From assembly GCA_012511175.1 (NCBI GenBank), contig JAAZGO010000033.1, positions 1 to 64,000 of the forward strand: DNA of 64,000 nucleotides, given 5' to 3'. The stretch's first letter is position 1. Every line of letters starts with the position of its first letter. The notes under the pieces are model-generated. The model worked only from the letters and a program-made list of their open reading frames with translations, did not search any database and was not told the DNA's origin. This document shows, in pieces, positions 61,092 to 64,000 of the stretch. Position numbers and translations under genes: made by a program. The stretch is from Fastidiosipila sp. (lineage in GTDB: Bacteria > Bacillota > Clostridia > Saccharofermentanales > DTU023).

Positions 61092-62987
61092 ATGAAGAGG
61101 TGTTGTCGTAGCATTTCGCTACGAACTAAATATAGCGCCCGTTTGTTGAGCAGAAACAGCATGAATTTGAACAATTGTCACAATTGCGTGATCGTAAGCA
61201 TACGAAATCCATTTTTTCGAAAATTAGCCTTCCTCCTGGCCTTGGTCCTGACCGCGGCAGCCCTCCTGCCTCTTTCCGCCTGCGTATCTCCCAAGGACTC
61301 ACCTGACCTGACGATGCCTTACCTCTCACGGACGGATGAGCGGCCCCTTCAGATTCCCACGGACTATCCCCTGACGGAAAAGGAAGCGGCCAGAGCCGCG
61401 ACCGCCTTCGATCTGCCCCTGGAGAGCTACGACCTGCTCCGGCCCGGCGGGGCGGTCGATCTTTCCCTGCTCGAGGAGGTGGTCATCTTCCGGGTGGTCG
61501 ACGGCGACACCTTGATCGTCATGCGCGATGACCGTCCGGTCAGGCTACGGCTCATCGGGCTTGACGCGCCGGAATCTTATTCGCATCACGATGAAAAAAT
61601 GAGGACGCACCAAGGCGAATCGGTCTCGCGGCTGGTCACCGCCTGGCTGGATGGCCGGCCGGCTTACCTTCAATTCGACATGGAGGCGACCGACCCCTAT
61701 GACCGGCTCCTGGCTTATGTCTGGCTGGACGCCCACACCATGGTCAATGAGGTCCTGGTTCGTGAGGGATTGGTGTGGCAACACCGCTATCCGCCCAACA
61801 CAAGATTCAACGACTATTTCGAGGAACTCGAAAAGATGGCGAAACAAGAGAGGCGCGGTATCTGGGGCGACGGCGGAAAACCTATTTTTGGTTATGATGA
61901 AAACAATCAAAGAACAGGGAGCGGCAATGACGTGAAAGAGAAAACAATTTATCTGGCGGGCGGTTGCTTTTGGGGGGTCGAGCGCTATTACCAGCTCCTG
62001 CCGGCAGGCATTTTGAAAACAGAGGCAGGTTACGCCAATGGAACGGGCGCCCACCCTTCCTATGAGGAAGTCTGCCGCGGCAACACCGGCTTCGCTGAAA
62101 CAGTCCGTGTGGTTTACGATCCCGGTGAGATTTCACTTGAGGCCATCCTGGCCCATTTTTTTCGCATCATTGATCCGACGACCCGGGACCACCAGGGTAA
62201 CGATTACGGCGACCAGTACAGGCCGGGTATTTACTATGTGGATGAAAACGACTTCCCGGTCATCTGCGATTACCTGGACGCCAGGCGCAAAGATTATGCC
62301 AGGCCCCTGGTTGTCGAAGTGCTTGAACTTGTCAATTTTTACCCCGCCGAAGATTGGCACCAGGACTATCTTCTCGCCAACCCGGCAGGTTACTGCCATG
62401 TAGACCTCAGCCAGGCTGAACTACCACTGCAACCCTATGAACTCCCCCAGGACGGCGCCGAACCGGTCTACTCCGGTAACACCCTTGACCCCGGCCTTTT
62501 TGAATCGCATTTGACCGGCAAAGCAGTGTCCGCCTCTTTTGTGCGCCCTTCCAGGGATGAACTGCGGGAACAGCTGAATGACCTCCAGTACAAGGTGACA
62601 CAGGAAAACGACACGGAGCGTCCCTTCGCCAATGCCTTTGACCAGATTTTTGAGCCGGGCCTTTATGTCGATGTGGTAAGCGGCGAGCCGCTTTTCAGCT
62701 CCCGGGATAAATACGACGCCGGCTGCGGCTGGCCGGCCTTTAGCCGGCCGGTGGCAAGAGGCGCGCTGGTCTACAGGGATGACACCAGCCTCTGGCGCAA
62801 AAGAGTGGAAGTTCGAAGCGGGGGCGCCGACTCACACCTGGGCCACGTTTTCGAGGACGGCCCCCCCTCTTCCGGCGGCCTCCGCTACTGCATCAACAGT
62901 GCAGCCCTGCGTTTTATTCCCCTGGAAGACATGGAAAAAGAGGGCTACGGCGACTGGATCGATGAAGTAATCGATGCCGCTCCCTGA
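61092..62987 (+). CDS. Lipoprotein with fused thermonuclease, MsrA and MsrB domains
   Basis: The 631-residue protein has a long basic n-region, a hydrophobic segment and a lipobox ending LPLSAC (cysteine 64). Residues about 130-255 form a staphylococcal-nuclease domain ([21 protein letters not shown] and YDRLLAYVW supply the expected Asp, Arg, Asp, Glu and Arg). Residues 275-430 are methionine sulfoxide reductase A with the catalytic cysteine in AGGCFWGVE. Residues 500-625 are MsrB with [21 protein letters not shown] and the catalytic cysteine in [19 protein letters not shown] lies four bases before ATG 61092. ATG 61161 would shorten the leader. It probably repairs oxidised surface proteins, with nuclease activity on the same chain. 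Confidence 0.9.
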   Translation: MKRCCRSISLRTKYSARLLSRNSMNLNNCHNCVIVSIRNPFFRKLAFLLALVLTAAALLPLSACVSPKDSPDLTMPYLSRTDERPLQIPTDYPLTEKEAARAATAFDLPLESYDLLRPGGAVDLSLLEEVVIFRVVDGDTLIVMRDDRPVRLRLIGLDAPESYSHHDEKMRTHQGESVSRLVTAWLDGRPAYLQFDMEATDPYDRLLAYVWLDAHTMVNEVLVREGLVWQHRYPPNTRFNDYFEELEKMAKQERRGIWGDGGKPIFGYDENNQRTGSGNDVKEKTIYLAGGCFWGVERYYQLLPAGILKTEAGYANGTGAHPSYEEVCRGNTGFAETVRVVYDPGEISLEAILAHFFRIIDPTTRDHQGNDYGDQYRPGIYYVDENDFPVICDYLDARRKDYARPLVVEVLELVNFYPAEDWHQDYLLANPAGYCHVDLSQAELPLQPYELPQDGAEPVYSGNTLDPGLFESHLTGKAVSASFVRPSRDELREQLNDLQYKVTQENDTERPFANAFDQIFEPGLYVDVVSGEPLFSSRDKYDAGCGWPAFSRPVARGALVYRDDTSLWRKRVEVRSGGADSHLGHVFEDGPPSSGGLRYCINSAALRFIPLEDMEKEGYGDWIDEVIDAAP

Positions 62988-63011
62988 GACAGCCTTCCGG
63001 CCGCCTTATGT

Positions 63012-63017
63012 TAAAAT
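63012..63017 (+). promoter_or_regulatory. -10 box of the SRP RNA gene
   Basis: TAAAAT stands in an AT-rich patch just upstream of the RNA and would start transcription near 63021-63025. No clear -35 box was found. Confidence 0.45.
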
Positions 63018-63020
63018 TAA

Positions 63021-63215
63021 GGGTGCCTGCCGGTGCCTGGCCATAATCGCCGGTCAGGCCCGGATGAGAGGCCGTATCCGAGCCGCAACTGAATGCGGGG
63101 CCCGTGCGATGCAGGCCTGTGAACCCCGTCAGATCCGGAAGGAAGCAGCGGTAAGCGGACCCCTGTATGTGCCGCGGGGAAACCTGGTTCGGTTGCGGCT
63201 CGGGTACGGCATTTT
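63021..63215 (+). ncRNA. ffs: Signal recognition particle RNA
   Basis: The domain IV core GTCAGATCCGGAAGGAAGCAG (in part GATCCGGAAGGAAGCAG) at 63128-63148 is diagnostic. A long helix pairs GCCGTATCCGAGCCGCAAC (63071-63089) with GTTGCGGCTCGGGTACGGC (63192-63210). About 50 bases before the helix fold as a separate arm (CCTGGCC with GGTCAGG), consistent with the Alu-like domain of the long Firmicutes form. The ends are approximate. The position before dnaX matches other Firmicutes. Confidence 0.9.
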
Positions 63216-63235
63216 GGAAGGCATGAGGTGTCATC

Positions 63236-64000
63236 ATGACGGAAATGGATAATCTTGCTCTCTACCGGCTGTGGCGGCCGCAGACTTTTTCTGACATGGT
63301 CGGCCAGGAGCAAGTGGTTTTTCCCCTCCGTCAAAGTATCATTGATCAAAAATTCTCCCATGCCCTGCTTTTTTCCGGCACCCGAGGAACCGGCAAGACC
63401 TCATTGGCAAAGATTTTCGCCAAAGCCATCAATTGCCTGAATCCTGACCGGGGGGATCCCTGCAACCAGTGTGAAATATGTCTGGCAGCCAATGACGGCT
63501 CCCTCATGGATATCAATGAGATCGACGCCGCCTCACACAACAGTGTGGACCATATCCGCCGGCTGACGGACGAGATTGTCTTCACGCCGGTCCGGGCCGC
63601 CTATAAGGTTTACATCATCGATGAAGTCCACATGCTGTCCCAGGGCGCCTTCAACGCCCTGCTCAAGACTCTGGAGGAGCCTCCTGCCCACGCAGTCTTT
63701 ATCATGGCGACGACGGAACCGCACCGGATTCCGGCCACTATCATGTCGCGATGTCAGCATTTTCAATTCCGCCGCATCCCCAAGGATCAAATGATCGAGC
63801 GACTGGCCGAAATCGCCAAAAGCATACCGCTTGCCATCGAAGATGACGCTTTGGAGATCATGGCCCAGATCGCGGGCGGGGCGCTCAGGGATGCCATCAG
63901 CCTCCTGGACCAGACACGGCAGCTGAAAGCGGAAAAGATCGGGCGGGATGATGTGCTCCTTCTTGCCGGCCGTGTGCCGGATGAGTTTCTTTCTGAAACA
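63236..64000 (+). CDS. dnaX: DNA polymerase III subunit gamma/tau (partial, runs off the window)
   Basis: The first 255 residues are present. They contain LYRLWRPQTFSDMVGQEQV near the start, Walker A SGTRGTGKTSLAK, a four-cysteine zinc module (CLNPDRGDPCNQCEIC in part), Walker B IIDEVHMLS and the sensor LLKTLEEPPAH. This is the clamp-loader ATPase. The start is ATG 63236 with GAGGTG upstream, about 20 bases after the SRP RNA. No stop is reached before the window ends. Confidence 0.96.
   Translation, partial: MTEMDNLALYRLWRPQTFSDMVGQEQVVFPLRQSIIDQKFSHALLFSGTRGTGKTSLAKIFAKAINCLNPDRGDPCNQCEICLAANDGSLMDINEIDAASHNSVDHIRRLTDEIVFTPVRAAYKVYIIDEVHMLSQGAFNALLKTLEEPPAHAVFIMATTEPHRIPATIMSRCQHFQFRRIPKDQMIERLAEIAKSIPLAIEDDALEIMAQIAGGALRDAISLLDQTRQLKAEKIGRDDVLLLAGRVPDEFLSET

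Overview
The window comes from a GC-rich member of the Clostridia (Firmicutes) that ferments amino acids. Four things point there: the ireB-ruvX-DUF1292 block, a bacterial SRP RNA directly upstream of dnaX, a six-subunit Rnf complex, and a bacterial V-type ATPase beside a complete arginine and ornithine fermentation cluster. I saw no transposase, phage gene or CRISPR array. No gene-free stretch is longer than about 300 bases.

Layout. 1-640: five tRNA genes (Cys, Gly, Val, Glu, Met; minus strand) with promoters and terminators. 704-11486 (minus): a divergent CobT-like protein, UppP, a 1047-residue surface protein with Asp-box repeats, a CPBP protease, two DUF1292 proteins, RuvX, IreB, MtaB, SecG and a MATE exporter. 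11691-18264 (plus): rnfCDGEAB and a DUF1576 membrane protein. 18361-21497: rpmB, an ArsR/CadC-type repressor with its P1B metal ATPase, and an isolated hisE. 21754-38900 (minus): a 17-kb catabolic array. 39140-47916 (minus): a nine-gene V-ATPase operon. 48073-63000: a PlsC-like acyltransferase with a zinc ribbon, a zinc-ribbon membrane protein, a heterodimeric ABC exporter, a DUF2752 protein, a glutamate-synthase-like flavoprotein, a class A PBP, PNP, an SAH/MTA deaminase and a nuclease-MsrA-MsrB lipoprotein. 63021-64000: SRP RNA and the start of dnaX.

How the genes fit together. The minus-strand array encodes a LIV-type ABC importer and arginine deiminase, ornithine carbamoyltransferase and carbamate kinase (arginine to ornithine, with ATP). 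It continues with ornithine racemase, D-ornithine aminomutase OraSE and its reactivating factor, 2,4-diaminopentanoate dehydrogenase, and 2-amino-4-oxopentanoate thiolase (ornithine to acetyl-CoA and D-alanine). The last gene is an alanine racemase that can take up the D-alanine product. The dehydrogenase and the thiolase alpha subunit are joined in one reading frame. Electrons released by the oxidative steps can pass through ferredoxin to Rnf. The V-ATPase c subunit carries the residues that bind Na+ in the Enterococcus hirae enzyme, so Rnf and the ATPase may share a sodium circuit.

Most notable: the Ord-OrtA fusion, the three-domain nuclease-MsrA-MsrB lipoprotein, the complete arginine-to-alanine array, the CobT-like protein that lacks the expected catalytic motifs, the 1047-residue surface protein, and an orphan promoter with a hairpin that may make a small RNA.
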